The notes: generated by a model not told the origin, from the letters alone. Counted from the stretch's first letter, positions 27,601-35,327 are shown. The stretch: DNA of 64,000 bases from Acidobacteriota bacterium (GCA_035529075.1 DATKXK010000018.1:1-64000), one strand, 5' to 3'. Program-made: numbers and translations.

Positions 27601-29641
27601 GTTCGGCGAGGACGGTACCACATATACCGCCTATGTCGAACACGTTGACCCGACCACCTATGAGTACACCTTCACCGGCCTGACAGGCGGTTACGGTTCC
27701 ATACGCGGATGGGTCGCAGCGCGAGACTGTGCGAACAATTGGATGGAATGGGCTACCAACTGGATGCACTTCGACCTCAACGCTCCGAACTTCCTGGCCC
27801 TGACCATAAACGGCGGCGCTACTATTACCAACAACCCGGTTGTCTCTGTTTATGCCCTGACTGACGAGATCAATCCGTATGAGTTCCAGTTCTCAGAGGA
27901 TCCGACCTTCACCACCGGTGTTGTCATCTGGACTCATCCGTTCAACAGCGTTACTCAATCCTTCACGCTCACCGGTGGGGATGGCGGTCACACGATTTAT
28001 GTGAAAGCCATTGACCTGGCCGAGAACGAGACGGTTTCGTCGGCAAGCATCTACCTTGATACGGGTCCTCCCTCAGGTGACTTCGTCCTCCAGCAGAACC
28101 CGGCAACCAACCCGTACGCGCTTCCCGGTTACACCAACTCGCTGTACGATAACGAGGCGGTTTCCATCGCGTGCGACGGCGATGTTGTTCAGATGTACCT
28201 GAGAAATGAGAATGGTAGCTGGAATACGGGATGGATCACGGTGGCGGCGTCCTGCAGCCCATGCACGCTGTCTGCCCTCGGTGAGGGCGACCGTGAGATC
28301 TGGATACTGTTCAAGGACAGCGCCCAGAACACTACTCCTGCCTGGATCAGGGAGAGCATCAAGTACGACGTCACGGGGCCATCCGCTCCCGGCGCGGCAA
28401 CCGGCACGCCCGGCAGCAGCCTGAACATTGCCTGGTCGCCGGTGGCCGACGCGCAGCTCTCGATCCTCCGGTATAACTTCACCAACGACTATCCCCTGTA
28501 TCCGAACGACACGGCTCCACACCCGCAGACACTGATGGAGGGGATTTTTGAGGCTGAAGTGGCCGACACGGTGTACGCGTTCCCGGGTCCGCATCCGGAT
28601 ATCTATTCCTTCTCGATCTGGTCGATGGACAGTTCCGGCAACGTTTCCACTGTTCCCAACGACCAGGTGACCGGGACCAACTATATCCTTGGTGACTTCG
28701 CCACGGATGACACGACCATGCTGCCGGACGGGTGCATTGACTTCGGTCTCGAATTCGGTGCCCTGGCTGCCTCGTATAACACCAGTACCGGCAGTCCGTA
28801 CTTCAACGAGTATCTGGATATCGAGGAGACCAGCGACGGCAGTGCTACCGGTTACCCGATTCCGGATGGCGACATCGACTTCAATGACCTGGTCATCTTC
28901 GCGTTGAACTACCGAGACTACCGGTGCGGCTCAGAGCCGGGTCGAGGTAATCCGGATATGGAAGTGGACAAGCTGGTGATTGGTCAGCCGACCGTCATCG
29001 CCGATTTGCCGGATCGCGTGCAGGCTGGAACACAGTTCAGCGTGCCGATCAGAGTCAGCGGTGTCAGCGGCATCATGGGTTATCACTTCGTGTTCACGTA
29101 TGATCACTCAAGCCTGGAACTGGTCTCAGTCGAGCCAGGCGCAGCCTATGAATCCGTGGAGCAGTCCTTCTTCTATCATGACAAGGCCGCTCCGGAGATT
29201 GATATCAGCAGCGTCATCCTTGGAGACTACCAGTTTGGTGATCAGGAGTTGGTGCGGATAACTTTCCGGGCCACAGTTGAAACTCCGGTAACTGTCGAAG
29301 AACAATTGCTCGACGTGCGTGACTGGCACAACAACCAGCCGGTCATGTGCTTCAGCACAACCAGCAGAGTCGAGCTCCCGTCGGAGTTTGCGCTCTCGCA
29401 GAACTACCCGAATCCGTTTAACCCGACCACTACCATCAAGCTGAGCCTCAAGGAGGCTTGCCAGTACGAACTGACCATCTACAACGTACTCGGCCAGCAG
29501 GTGAGCGTGTTCGAAGGTTTCTCGGAAGCCGGGCGTCTGATTATCACCTGGGATGCTTCCGAGCAGAGTTCCGGGATCTACCTCTACAGGTTGACAGCGG
29601 GGTCCTTCACCGCTACCCGGAAGATGGTACTGCTCAAATAG
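24623..29641 (+). CDS. Giant exported beta-helix / cohesin-like / Ig-like protein with C-terminal sorting domain
   Basis: About 1,672 aa. Signal peptide (CRSFKIVLFMTAAVLFAVPAMAQ, cleavage near 23). It is followed by a right-handed beta-helix (about 30-400; many short N- and D-rich turns, CASH/pectate-lyase-like without recognisable catalytic residues). A cohesin-like beta-sandwich comes next (about 410-540: FVVNYDPTVLDYVDG ... LGDARLTLLQFQAIATG), then a long run of Ig-like/bacterial-surface repeats ending in phrases such as IELDQTAPVL and VIDRVLPT (about 545-1330). A dockerin-like segment (about 1350-1430, DGDIDFNDLVIFALNY) is followed by a second cohesin-like domain (about 1450-1575) and the C-terminal sorting domain (NYPNPFNPTTTI ... 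SSGIYLYRLTAG ... KMVLLK). I chose ATG 24623, not TTG 24611, because GGAGGAG at 24613-24619 would otherwise lie inside the gene. Confidence 0.88.
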   Translation: MCRSFKIVLFMTAAVLFAVPAMAQYTVFVVDDDGDPATTYPTLAQAVATAQAFAGEHRIEIRPGAYSDVGVWIDHSQPGVIREIVGDDKSTVIFTAPVFQTGTWLDPHGTTDLTITGITVVSYLYGIRTYVSGCNELHVYDCIFDDNGADGYDGTTASTLGGGIWVHGSDCVIEYVEVMNGEWGIRYGNWFATALDDNIVRHCYVHNMEEYAMWFVGGTSAGTMNNLLVEDNVVDSCVDYGIQFWPVGATFNNPVIQHNTVTNVMWEGILVTGANGGSILNNEVTGCSYGTTAPHNSNSDPHGGIWVNNCSSMLVHDNTSYDNGGAGTANCDYGIYATGDHNDIRWNCLFNHAGVEGYDGGDGTNVWRRNYFEDLVTNLAYPDYDLDGGMETDTNPWLYDNSAVTVEAQPMEVWTTFDVDVDWTIPGCAELDSVHLAAYSFVVNYDPTVLDYVDGSAVYDEAYLGNTAAGALYTPIAVDEVAGTISFAATNFTEPGLGDARLTLLQFQAIATGNTSITILSDYRDPNNDPIPTGNMPLSLVVEDNTPPAITVTANDPIGDGTYSEGGPGPGPHVDLYVEGTVTDNYALWDVWYRLNDGGGFIPIGPVSGTSDVYGLLPGSFYIPLTAAPAGPNSLNVLVRDQSGNRDSVYYYFTIDRTGPTMTVDAYDADGCAPNAAFTDNTAILVDLTGDPDIAQYEIREDVIGLWDMRPFVATDDFVLSTGDANKEVKVRGTDVYGNRGAVASDWIELDTSPATLSFAISPLKTANDVLAITGAELSYGSQTAEIAYIVSMDPGENIDDLTDCFSGLWAAPSLPFDINLSSGDGWYYIWMNSKERAGNMQTPILDSIELDQTAPVLTDFTLLDQEGDVCSEKMMVDWEVCWTGSDHAILETCLDTTGSWYTWGAFDNSAVSCYGWPWAPTDVGDGTYTRYARITDDVGNKSNIIEASIVIDRVLPTIVTRTIADRTSASTYWSNEATIVFTVTGGDADSLQFGEDGTTYTAYVEHVDPTTYEYTFTGLTGGYGSIRGWVAARDCANNWMEWATNWMHFDLNAPNFLALTINGGATITNNPVVSVYALTDEINPYEFQFSEDPTFTTGVVIWTHPFNSVTQSFTLTGGDGGHTIYVKAIDLAENETVSSASIYLDTGPPSGDFVLQQNPATNPYALPGYTNSLYDNEAVSIACDGDVVQMYLRNENGSWNTGWITVAASCSPCTLSALGEGDREIWILFKDSAQNTTPAWIRESIKYDVTGPSAPGAATGTPGSSLNIAWSPVADAQLSILRYNFTNDYPLYPNDTAPHPQTLMEGIFEAEVADTVYAFPGPHPDIYSFSIWSMDSSGNVSTVPNDQVTGTNYILGDFATDDTTMLPDGCIDFGLEFGALAASYNTSTGSPYFNEYLDIEETSDGSATGYPIPDGDIDFNDLVIFALNYRDYRCGSEPGRGNPDMEVDKLVIGQPTVIADLPDRVQAGTQFSVPIRVSGVSGIMGYHFVFTYDHSSLELVSVEPGAAYESVEQSFFYHDKAAPEIDISSVILGDYQFGDQELVRITFRATVETPVTVEEQLLDVRDWHNNQPVMCFSTTSRVELPSEFALSQNYPNPFNPTTTIKLSLKEACQYELTIYNVLGQQVSVFEGFSEAGRLIITWDASEQSSGIYLYRLTAGSFTATRKMVLLK

Positions 29642-29657
29642 TGCCTCGGTGGGTAAG

Positions 29658-29691
29658 AAAGGGGAAGGGGGTACCATCCCCCCTTTCCCTT
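29658..29691 (+). terminator. Hairpin between surface-protein genes, possible attenuating terminator
   Basis: AAAGGGGAAGGGGG (29658-29671) pairs with 29678-29691 with minor irregularity and a 6-nt loop. Only a weak T-tail (TTGTTAAT) follows, so read-through into the next gene is likely. Confidence 0.5.
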
Positions 29692-29734
29692 GTTAATCGC
29701 GATACCCACCGCAAATGTGTTGTTTGGAGGAACC

Positions 29735-31084
29735 ATGTCCGACAAATGCAAATCTTACCTGACCGTGGCGGCCGTCTTCATTATCGCAACGGCTGCGGCG
29801 TCCGATGCCGGGGCGCAGAGAATATTTCTCGATCCCGACACAGTTTTTATTACCACCGGTGTTGATACCGAGTTTGAGCTGGACTTACGAGTTGACAGCG
29901 ATATAACAAGCCTGAAGCTGTTCGTCTTCTGGCTTAACTTCGATCCAACCAGGCTGGATACTGTCTCTGTCACCGAAGGCCCTCTATTCCCGTCCAGTGG
30001 GGCCGTTACCGTATTCAACTACTATCTCGTCGGTGACACGGTCCTTCAGATCGAAGGACTTATTCTCGGGGCCGGTGTCGATGTATCCGGCCCCGGGTTA
30101 CTAGCCACGATCAGGCTCAAGGCCATTGACAGCGGGTTTGCAGACCTGTCAATGTTCCGTCACGAGACGCGTGATATCCTCAACGTGCTGGTCGAAAGTG
30201 AGGCCGCGGGAGCGCCGGTGTTTATCAATTGCCCACCGGATGAGTTCAACCTCGTCAGTCCCATATCCGGCCACGTCGTCTCAGGTTTCCCCGGTGACCA
30301 ATTCGATCTCGTCTGGAACCGTACCCGATCCGTGTACCCGGGCGAATCCGTCCGGTACACACTTGATTACGGGACATCCCCGACCTTTAACCCGTCGGGC
30401 ACCACGACTCTGGACGACCTGATCGATACGACCTTCACGCTCTGGGTGGATGACCTGGTCGAGGCGGTCTACTACTGGCGCGTGAGCGCTGAAGGTAATC
30501 TCTATGGATATGAGCGGCCCTCGACGCCGCCTTCGGAGTCGTTCGAGTTCGTGTATGGCCTGGTCGAGCCCGAAGAGTTCGACCTGCTGACACCCCAGAA
30601 CGACGTGTTGTTCGATATCTTCGGCAGTGGCGATATTCTCTTCGACTGGGAGGATGCCCTGAGCGTTATCCCCGGCGACTCGATCACTTACGAGTTCTGC
30701 CTCGGTCCTGATCCGGATGTGCCGGCAGGAGCCGTGATTGTCGACTCGACGGAAGACGTTTCGCAACTGCTGATATCCACTGCCGACGTACCCCTGGGCG
30801 AATGGGATTACTGGTGCGTTAACGCCGTCAACAAGTTCGGCTTGAACACGTGGTCGACATCCATCAGGTCGGCCATGTTCTATCAACTGGCGGATCTGGA
30901 TCACGACCGCATAGTCGACATCGCAGACCTGACCTCGCTGATAAGTTTCCTGTTCATCTCGCACGTGGAGCCGGTTCCCTATGAGGCGGCGAATTGTGAC
31001 TGCGAAGGAACAGTTGATATAGGCGATCTGACCCTGCTTATCGGTTATCTGTTCATGGGCCGTGAATTGCTGCCCTGTCCGTAG
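29735..31084 (+). CDS. Exported cohesin-like protein with dockerin-like tail
   Basis: 449 aa. The signal peptide (about 1-27: CKSYLTVAAVFIIATAAASDAGAQ) is followed by a cohesin-like domain (about 30-170: FITTGVDTEFELDLRVDSDITSLKLFVFWLNFDPTRLDTVSV), two Fn3/Ig-like domains of the kind that frame "extracted" outer-membrane repeats (about 175-380), and a tandem dockerin-like module (about 385-449: DHDRIVDIADLTSLISFLFIS and VDIGDLTLLIGYLFMG). ATG 29735 is preferred to the upstream in-frame GTT/TTG region because GGAGG (29726-29730) lies four nt before it. The gap to the preceding giant gene is 93 nt with only a weak hairpin, so partial co-transcription is plausible. Confidence 0.85.
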   Translation: MSDKCKSYLTVAAVFIIATAAASDAGAQRIFLDPDTVFITTGVDTEFELDLRVDSDITSLKLFVFWLNFDPTRLDTVSVTEGPLFPSSGAVTVFNYYLVGDTVLQIEGLILGAGVDVSGPGLLATIRLKAIDSGFADLSMFRHETRDILNVLVESEAAGAPVFINCPPDEFNLVSPISGHVVSGFPGDQFDLVWNRTRSVYPGESVRYTLDYGTSPTFNPSGTTTLDDLIDTTFTLWVDDLVEAVYYWRVSAEGNLYGYERPSTPPSESFEFVYGLVEPEEFDLLTPQNDVLFDIFGSGDILFDWEDALSVIPGDSITYEFCLGPDPDVPAGAVIVDSTEDVSQLLISTADVPLGEWDYWCVNAVNKFGLNTWSTSIRSAMFYQLADLDHDRIVDIADLTSLISFLFISHVEPVPYEAANCDCEGTVDIGDLTLLIGYLFMGRELLPCP

Positions 31085-31320
31085 GGCCGGGGAGGCGTGT
31101 TGATGATGTTACTGACCGGTTCCACGAAACCGGGCCGCAGGCCGGTGGGACGTCAAAGCAGGCTGGGAGTGCCGAAACGGTCTTGACGAATATATAGGGG
31201 AAGGCACGTGTAGCTGGACACATAGGTGACCCGATGATCTTTGGTGTGCTCAGGTTGTCGGTCCCGCTTCCTTTGAGAGGGGGGGAGAACCTGTCAGTTG
31301 CACGTGCCTCATATATCTTG

Positions 31321-31356
31321 AGCCCGATGATGCTATTGGCATCACCGGGCTTCTTT
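31321..31356 (+). terminator. Terminator-like hairpin
   Basis: 13 bp with one mismatch (31321-31333 with 31339-31351), 5-nt loop, then TCTTT. It lies well downstream of the cohesin-like/dockerin protein gene. Confidence 0.6.
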
Positions 31357-31376
31357 AATCACCGCAGGCCGACTCC

Positions 31377-31408
31377 GAACCCGCCGCAGAACGTAGGTCG
31401 GGTTCCGA
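31377..31408. repeat. 32-nt dispersed intergenic repeat, copy 1
   Basis: Matches 28 of 32 positions of the element at 32431-32462; both share the core AGGTCGGGTTCCGA. The two copies flank the FISUMP lipoprotein gene as direct repeats. Confidence 0.65.
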
Positions 31409-31542
31409 GGCCGCGGAACGCGGGTGAGAAACCCGACACTTCGCTATTCACGGATACCTTGACCGGCCTGACAGAATCCCGGGATCAGAAGAGAATGAAG
31501 CACTCCAATGCGAACATGAGCTCTCAGGCGCACAAAAAAGAT

Positions 31543-31570
31543 TTGGACTGTCGCGTAATCGTCGTATACT
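31543..31570 (+). promoter_or_regulatory. Sigma70-like promoter for the FISUMP lipoprotein gene
   Basis: TTGGAC (31543-31548), 16-nt spacer, TATACT (31565-31570). The leader is about 60 nt. Confidence 0.55.
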
Positions 31571-31635
31571 ACCGTACAGTTCACAACGGTGTCCTTGAGA
31601 GGGACGATGGTGTGCCATTCTCAAAGGAGGTACTT

Positions 31636-32406
31636 ATGGCAGCGCAACAGTGTTCTTCAACAGTTCCTTTCCGGATGACATTATTCGGCTGGTTAATGTC
31701 TCTGATCATTATCATTACCGTGTTCCTGGTATCCTGCGGAGATGATAAGGCAACTGAATCCGAATTGCCGACAACTGTCACCGACATCGACGGCAATGTA
31801 TACCAGACAGTAACCATCGGATCACAGGTGTGGATGACGGAGAATCTGATGGTAACCCGTTATCGCAATGGCGACACTATCCCCAATGTGACCGACCACG
31901 GCGCCTGGGTTGCTCTTTCCACGGGAGCTTATTGCAACTACAACAACGATACCGCCATTGCCACCGTTTATGGGCGGTTGTACAACTGGTATGCCGTAAA
32001 TGACAGCCGTAATATAGCGCCGAAGGGCTGGCATGTGGCAACGGAGGAGGAGTGGCAGCAATTGGAGGTGTCAATCGGCATTAGCCCGGCCACAGCCGAT
32101 TCCATTGGCCGGCATGGAACAGATGAAGGGGGCAAGTTAAAAGAAGCTGATACAACGCATTGGCACAGCCCCAACACGGGCGCTACCAATGAGAGTGGTT
32201 TTACGGCACTGCCCAGTGGTGGCAGAGACACAACGACTGACTTCCTCGCTTTGCATGAATGCTCTTTCTTCTGGTCTACTGAAGAGCACGATGGTGTACC
32301 ACAGGGCAGGGCATTGTTCCGGGCCATGTGGTTCGATGAATCATATATCTGTTGCGACCCGGAATCTAAGAAAGAGGGTTTTTCGGTTCGGTGTGTCAAG
32401 GATTAG
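31636..32406 (+). CDS. FISUMP-domain lipoprotein
   Basis: 256 aa. The N-terminal membrane segment (TLFGWLMSLIIIITVFLVSC) ends in a lipobox LVSC, so it is probably a lipoprotein with Cys as residue 1 of the mature form (CGDDKATESE). The rest is one Fibrobacter-succinogenes major paralogous (FISUMP) domain: TVTDIDGNVYQTVTIGSQVWMTENL, GRLYNWYAVND, GWHVATEEEWQQLE, TGATNESGFTALPSGGR, FFWSTEE and a closing GFSVRCVKD. The domain is C-type-lectin-like and found in large paralogous sets in FCB bacteria; its ligand is unknown. ATG 31636 was chosen because AAGGAGG (31624-31630) precedes it by five nt. The longer in-frame extension to 31234 covers a terminator and a repeat and is rejected. Confidence 0.88.
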   Translation: MAAQQCSSTVPFRMTLFGWLMSLIIIITVFLVSCGDDKATESELPTTVTDIDGNVYQTVTIGSQVWMTENLMVTRYRNGDTIPNVTDHGAWVALSTGAYCNYNNDTAIATVYGRLYNWYAVNDSRNIAPKGWHVATEEEWQQLEVSIGISPATADSIGRHGTDEGGKLKEADTTHWHSPNTGATNESGFTALPSGGRDTTTDFLALHECSFFWSTEEHDGVPQGRALFRAMWFDESYICCDPESKKEGFSVRCVKD

Positions 32407-32430
32407 TTGAGTTTATGCAGGTTGCGTTCT

Positions 32431-32462
32431 GAATCCGCCGTAAAACGCAGGTCGGGTTCCGA
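32431..32462. repeat. 32-nt dispersed intergenic repeat, copy 2
   Basis: The partner of 31377-31408 (28 of 32 identical). It is followed immediately by CCCGCC and the palindromic element at 32480. Confidence 0.65.
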
Positions 32463-32479
32463 ACCCGCCACAATTGTAG

Positions 32480-32502
32480 GGCGGAACCCCTGCGGTTCCG
32501 CC
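32480..32502. repeat. Palindromic element GGCGGAACC / GGTTCCGCC
   Basis: A perfect 9-bp stem (32480-32488 with 32494-32502) and a 5-nt loop. REP-like. Confidence 0.7.
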
Positions 32503-32532
32503 GTGCAGCTTAAAGCGTCAGAAAGAGAAACC

Positions 32533-32556
32533 GGCAGAACCACTTTGGGTTCTGCC
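32533..32556. repeat. Palindromic element GGCAGAACC / GGTTCTGCC
   Basis: A perfect 9-bp stem (32533-32541 with 32548-32556), 6-nt loop. Relative to 32480-32502 both arms carry the same compensated change (CGG/CCG to CAG/CTG), which argues for conserved pairing. Confidence 0.7.
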
Positions 32557-32579
32557 CTGGGGTTGCTGCCCTATGGGGG

Positions 32580-33518
32580 CTATTGAATCAATTCAGAGGG
32601 ACCCTCTCCGTGGAGCCGTTTGCGCTGAAGCCATTTGAAACCGTCTGATGTAATGACCGCTATGTCGATCACACCACCCACCCCCCGGGTCGCATTCTGG
32701 TCGAATCGTTGCGCCTCGATAGTAGCGCGAACAATAAAAATGGCAAAATCGATGGCATCCTGCAGGGTCATAAGGTCATATCGAATATTGTACCGAAGGT
32801 CGTCCGGATTGAAGGGCTTTCGCTCAACAGTTGTATCCACAACGGCAGAATCGAGACTGTCGGTGACGATAACCTCAACCTCTCGAAACCACTTGTGTTC
32901 CAGAAGCCGTGGGTCATATCCCTTTATCAATCGACTCCACACGTGTATCTGGCCGCCCACATAAGCACATGGCACTCCAGAAGCGTAGATGGTATCAAGT
33001 GAACCATAAACGTCGAACTCGCGCTCCTTCGAAGATGCCTCACGGAGATTTGGGTAGGTTAGCTGGTAGATAGGACGCTTCCCGGTTGAGTCGTATCCAC
33101 AGACTCTTATCTGGAGAGTCTTCTGAGCATAATTACTCCGCTGGTGTTTGTCATATAGATCAAGGAGCAGCGAGTCCAATCCCAGAACCACAGAATGTGG
33201 ATCGGTGCGGCTCGAATCCGAAATACCAGATTGATTCTTGTACTGATCGACAAGACTTCCAATGCTGCGTAGATCCGTCTCGGTGTCATACAAATAAGCT
33301 GCCCCGTTAAAGGTCACCGCGACATAGCGACCGACTCGCTTGACTTTTTCACCAAAATCAGAGGCCACGCGAGACCCAGCGCTATCCGTTAGAGTGATAC
33401 GGCTGTCTGCGGCTACCACAAGGCCATCGTACGTTCTCACGACCACAGTAACTGTCGCGTCACAGGCCGCAGTAGCACAGACGACAGCCAGAATTAGGCA
33501 GATTGATAGTCTAGTCAT
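32580..33518 (-). CDS. Exported proteasome-fold (Ntn hydrolase-like) protein
   Basis: 312 aa. The N-terminus is a signal peptide (MTRLSICLILAVVCATAACDA, 1-21). The sequence that follows, TVTVVVRTYDGLVVAADSR, aligns without gaps with the start of mature proteasome beta subunits (TTTVGIKxxDGVVLAADTR). The catalytic Thr1 equivalent is Thr22 of the precursor, Asp17 is Asp38 and Arg19 is Arg40. The Lys33 equivalent is Lys58 in GEKVKRVGRYVAVTFNGAA, the proteasome KVxxI block. A C-terminal proteasome-like helix pair (DLMTLQDAIDFAIFIVRATIEAQ) is also visible. In known proteasomes autolysis frees Thr1; here signal-peptide cleavage after Ala21 would do so. If Cys19 were lipidated instead, the Thr would not be N-terminal; the lipobox (TAAC) is poor. 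ATG 33518 has a purine-rich AGGAGAGGGAGGG upstream. No partner subunit or ATPase is nearby. Confidence 0.75.
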   Translation of the reverse strand: MTRLSICLILAVVCATAACDATVTVVVRTYDGLVVAADSRITLTDSAGSRVASDFGEKVKRVGRYVAVTFNGAAYLYDTETDLRSIGSLVDQYKNQSGISDSSRTDPHSVVLGLDSLLLDLYDKHQRSNYAQKTLQIRVCGYDSTGKRPIYQLTYPNLREASSKEREFDVYGSLDTIYASGVPCAYVGGQIHVWSRLIKGYDPRLLEHKWFREVEVIVTDSLDSAVVDTTVERKPFNPDDLRYNIRYDLMTLQDAIDFAIFIVRATIEAQRFDQNATRGVGGVIDIAVITSDGFKWLQRKRLHGEGPSELIQ

Positions 33519-33567
33519 GGACCCTCCCTCTCCTTTGTACTTGAAGAATACCGCGTAACATGGCAGC

Positions 33568-33597
33568 AGCATAACTCGCCACGGGGGTGCTTGTCAA
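33568..33597 (-). promoter_or_regulatory. Promoter for the proteasome-like protein gene
   Basis: On the minus strand TTGACA (33597-33592), 18-nt spacer, TATGCT (33573-33568). The leader is about 45 nt. Confidence 0.5.
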
Positions 33598-33656
33598 ACA
33601 CACTTTGGGCTATTTTGCTCTGGCTTTGCCGGAGAAGCGGGGCTATATTGTCTGCT

Positions 33657-34472
33657 ATGAAGCCCAACCCCAAGTTTGCGAATGAAACGCCATCGTTCTG
33701 GGCACTCGTCCGTTACGCGTCGGAGCAGATTGGCTATTCCAATCGTGCGAAAAAGGGCAAGGTCAAATCTCTGAGGCGATACACGTATAACGAGCTTGAT
33801 GAGTTTTCGAAGAAGCTTGGAATTGACGACGCAATAGTGCGACGTGTGACCCACTATCTCAACCACAGAGCAGATGTGCTTGAGAAGCACGTTGAGAAGC
33901 AGCTCATGAATCGAGAGATAGCGGAGGAGCTATTTTATCGACTGAGGGTCAAGTACAAGCCCACGTGTCACCTACCGTTAAACAAGCAAAAGGGCACCAA
34001 ACACCATCACGCCTACTTCACTTGCATTATCAACATTCTGACCGAGGCCACGCTCGGTGGGGCGGTATTCGACGATAACCCCAGTCGACTGTTGACTATA
34101 AAGGATGCCAAGGGGAGGCTGGTGGCGACGCTGTCGCGGCGACTCGACGGTGCCTACCCCGGAGTGCAAGACCCACACGCCGTCTGGGAGGTCAAGGAGT
34201 ATTACGGGACCACGACCTTCGGCAGTCGTGTCGCGGATGGTGTTTACGAGACCGAGTTGGATGGTTACGAAATCAACGAAGCGGCAAAAGCCGCGTCGCG
34301 TCGCGTCGAACACTATCTATTCGTGGACGACTATTTTACTTGGTGGGATTGTGGCCGGTCTTACCTCTGTCGCTTGATCGATGCGATGCATATGGGGCTG
34401 GTTGATGAGGTTATCGTCGGTCGTGAAGTGCTGGTCCACTGGCCGGATATCGTGAGCAAGTGGCCGAGGTAG
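33657..34472 (+). CDS. Probable type II restriction endonuclease
   Basis: 271 aa, cytosolic, no family assigned by name. The call rests mainly on context. It converges exactly, stop codon against stop codon (34470-34472 and 34473-34475), with an adenine DNA methyltransferase gene, the usual partner arrangement. A PD-(D/E)xK-like pattern is visible in RRLDGAYPGVQDPHAVWEVKEYYGTTT (Asp in LDGAYP, then EVK), a hydrophobic beta-strand followed by ExK. The N-terminal half is helical and basic (KKGKVKSLRRYTY). ATG 33657 was chosen; it has no ribosome binding site, but TATATT at 33644-33649 ends eight nt before it, so the mRNA may be leaderless. Composition is visibly more AT-rich than the surrounding surface-protein genes, suggesting acquisition. 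Confidence 0.65.
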   Translation: MKPNPKFANETPSFWALVRYASEQIGYSNRAKKGKVKSLRRYTYNELDEFSKKLGIDDAIVRRVTHYLNHRADVLEKHVEKQLMNREIAEELFYRLRVKYKPTCHLPLNKQKGTKHHHAYFTCIINILTEATLGGAVFDDNPSRLLTIKDAKGRLVATLSRRLDGAYPGVQDPHAVWEVKEYYGTTTFGSRVADGVYETELDGYEINEAAKAASRRVEHYLFVDDYFTWWDCGRSYLCRLIDAMHMGLVDEVIVGREVLVHWPDIVSKWPR

Positions 34473-35327
34473 TTACCACGTCAGCAGCAGCCTATCGTGC
34501 ACGTCTTCCCCTATCATAGAACTACCGCCATTCTGGAATCGACGCAGCATTGAGCTACCACAGTCCAGCAGGACTTCGCGCTCAAACAAGCCTTTAGGCC
34601 ACTCGACCGCGATTCGTTTGGTCCCAGACTTCTTCGTACCGTCGATAGAGAGTGCAATCTTCGCCCCTCTTGCCTTGCACACCGCAATCATCTCAACCAA
34701 CTTAGAGAAGCTGAAATCCTGTGCGCCGTAAAGGATCGACTGTGTGTCAATGTATGGTGGGTCGCAATAGATGAGGTCGCCTTCCCCCGCTGACTGCATG
34801 GTCTTGCTGAAAGACTGATTGACGAATTTCGTGTGCTTGACGCGCTCCCGCCATTCATGGAGCCGGGCCTCAAATGTCTCTGGGGCGATCGGCTTATGTG
34901 GACCAATCGGTGTGCTAATACGCCCCTCACGTGTGAATCGCATCACTCCACCGTAGCAAGTTCGACTTATGACCATCATATCGAAGGGGTTTGGATGGGC
35001 GTTGTACCTGGTCTTAACGTCGTCGTAAACCTGTTGTCGATTCTCATTGAAGCGGGTGATTGTGTCACGGTAGTAGGAAATCAGCGACTCCGGAGCCCTC
35101 TGCACCAGCTTCCAGAACTCTACTAACGGCGTAATTACATCGCCCGCTATTCCGCGTGTGGGCGCGACTGTGGCTAAGACTGCGCCGATTCCAAGAAAAG
35201 GCTCAAGGTAATGATTATAATCATCCGGGAAGTACGCCGTGATCGTGTGTGCGTACTTGTACTTGTTACCGACCCACTTTAGGAGTTGGCCTTTCGGTCT
35301 GGTTCTTGGCAATAGCGAGTGCTGCAT
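34473..35327 (-). CDS. DNA adenine-N6 methyltransferase (Dam/D12 class)
   Basis: 284 aa. A type II alpha-class methyltransferase transferring methyl from S-adenosylmethionine to adenine N6. Visible motifs: LLKWVGNKYKY (motif X, near residue 17), LEPFLGIGAVL (motif I, about 40-50), and LIYCDPPYIDTQ (motif IV, DPPY catalytic site, near 190). This order is that of the Dam/M.DpnII-type D12 family, so GATC or a related site is plausible, but the target recognition domain differs and is not predicted here. ATG 35327 is preferred over GTG 35345 because AAGGA lies eight nt upstream of the ATG. It forms a convergent restriction-modification pair with the gene at 33657-34472. Confidence 0.9.
   Translation of the reverse strand: MQHSLLPRTRPKGQLLKWVGNKYKYAHTITAYFPDDYNHYLEPFLGIGAVLATVAPTRGIAGDVITPLVEFWKLVQRAPESLISYYRDTITRFNENRQQVYDDVKTRYNAHPNPFDMMVISRTCYGGVMRFTREGRISTPIGPHKPIAPETFEARLHEWRERVKHTKFVNQSFSKTMQSAGEGDLIYCDPPYIDTQSILYGAQDFSFSKLVEMIAVCKARGAKIALSIDGTKKSGTKRIAVEWPKGLFEREVLLDCGSSMLRRFQNGGSSMIGEDVHDRLLLTW

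Larger units (their letters stand above)
31085..31635. other. Intergenic region with terminator-like hairpin, dispersed repeat and promoter
   Basis: An open frame runs through this region into the next gene, but it lacks a start signal and protein-like sequence. It holds the hairpin at 31321-31356, one copy of a 32-nt dispersed repeat at 31377-31408 and the promoter at 31543-31570. Confidence 0.55.

Noticed and set aside
31234-31635. N-terminal extension of the FISUMP lipoprotein
   Set aside because: It runs through a terminator-like hairpin and a dispersed repeat and would bury the lipoprotein signal. A strong ribosome binding site supports ATG 31636.
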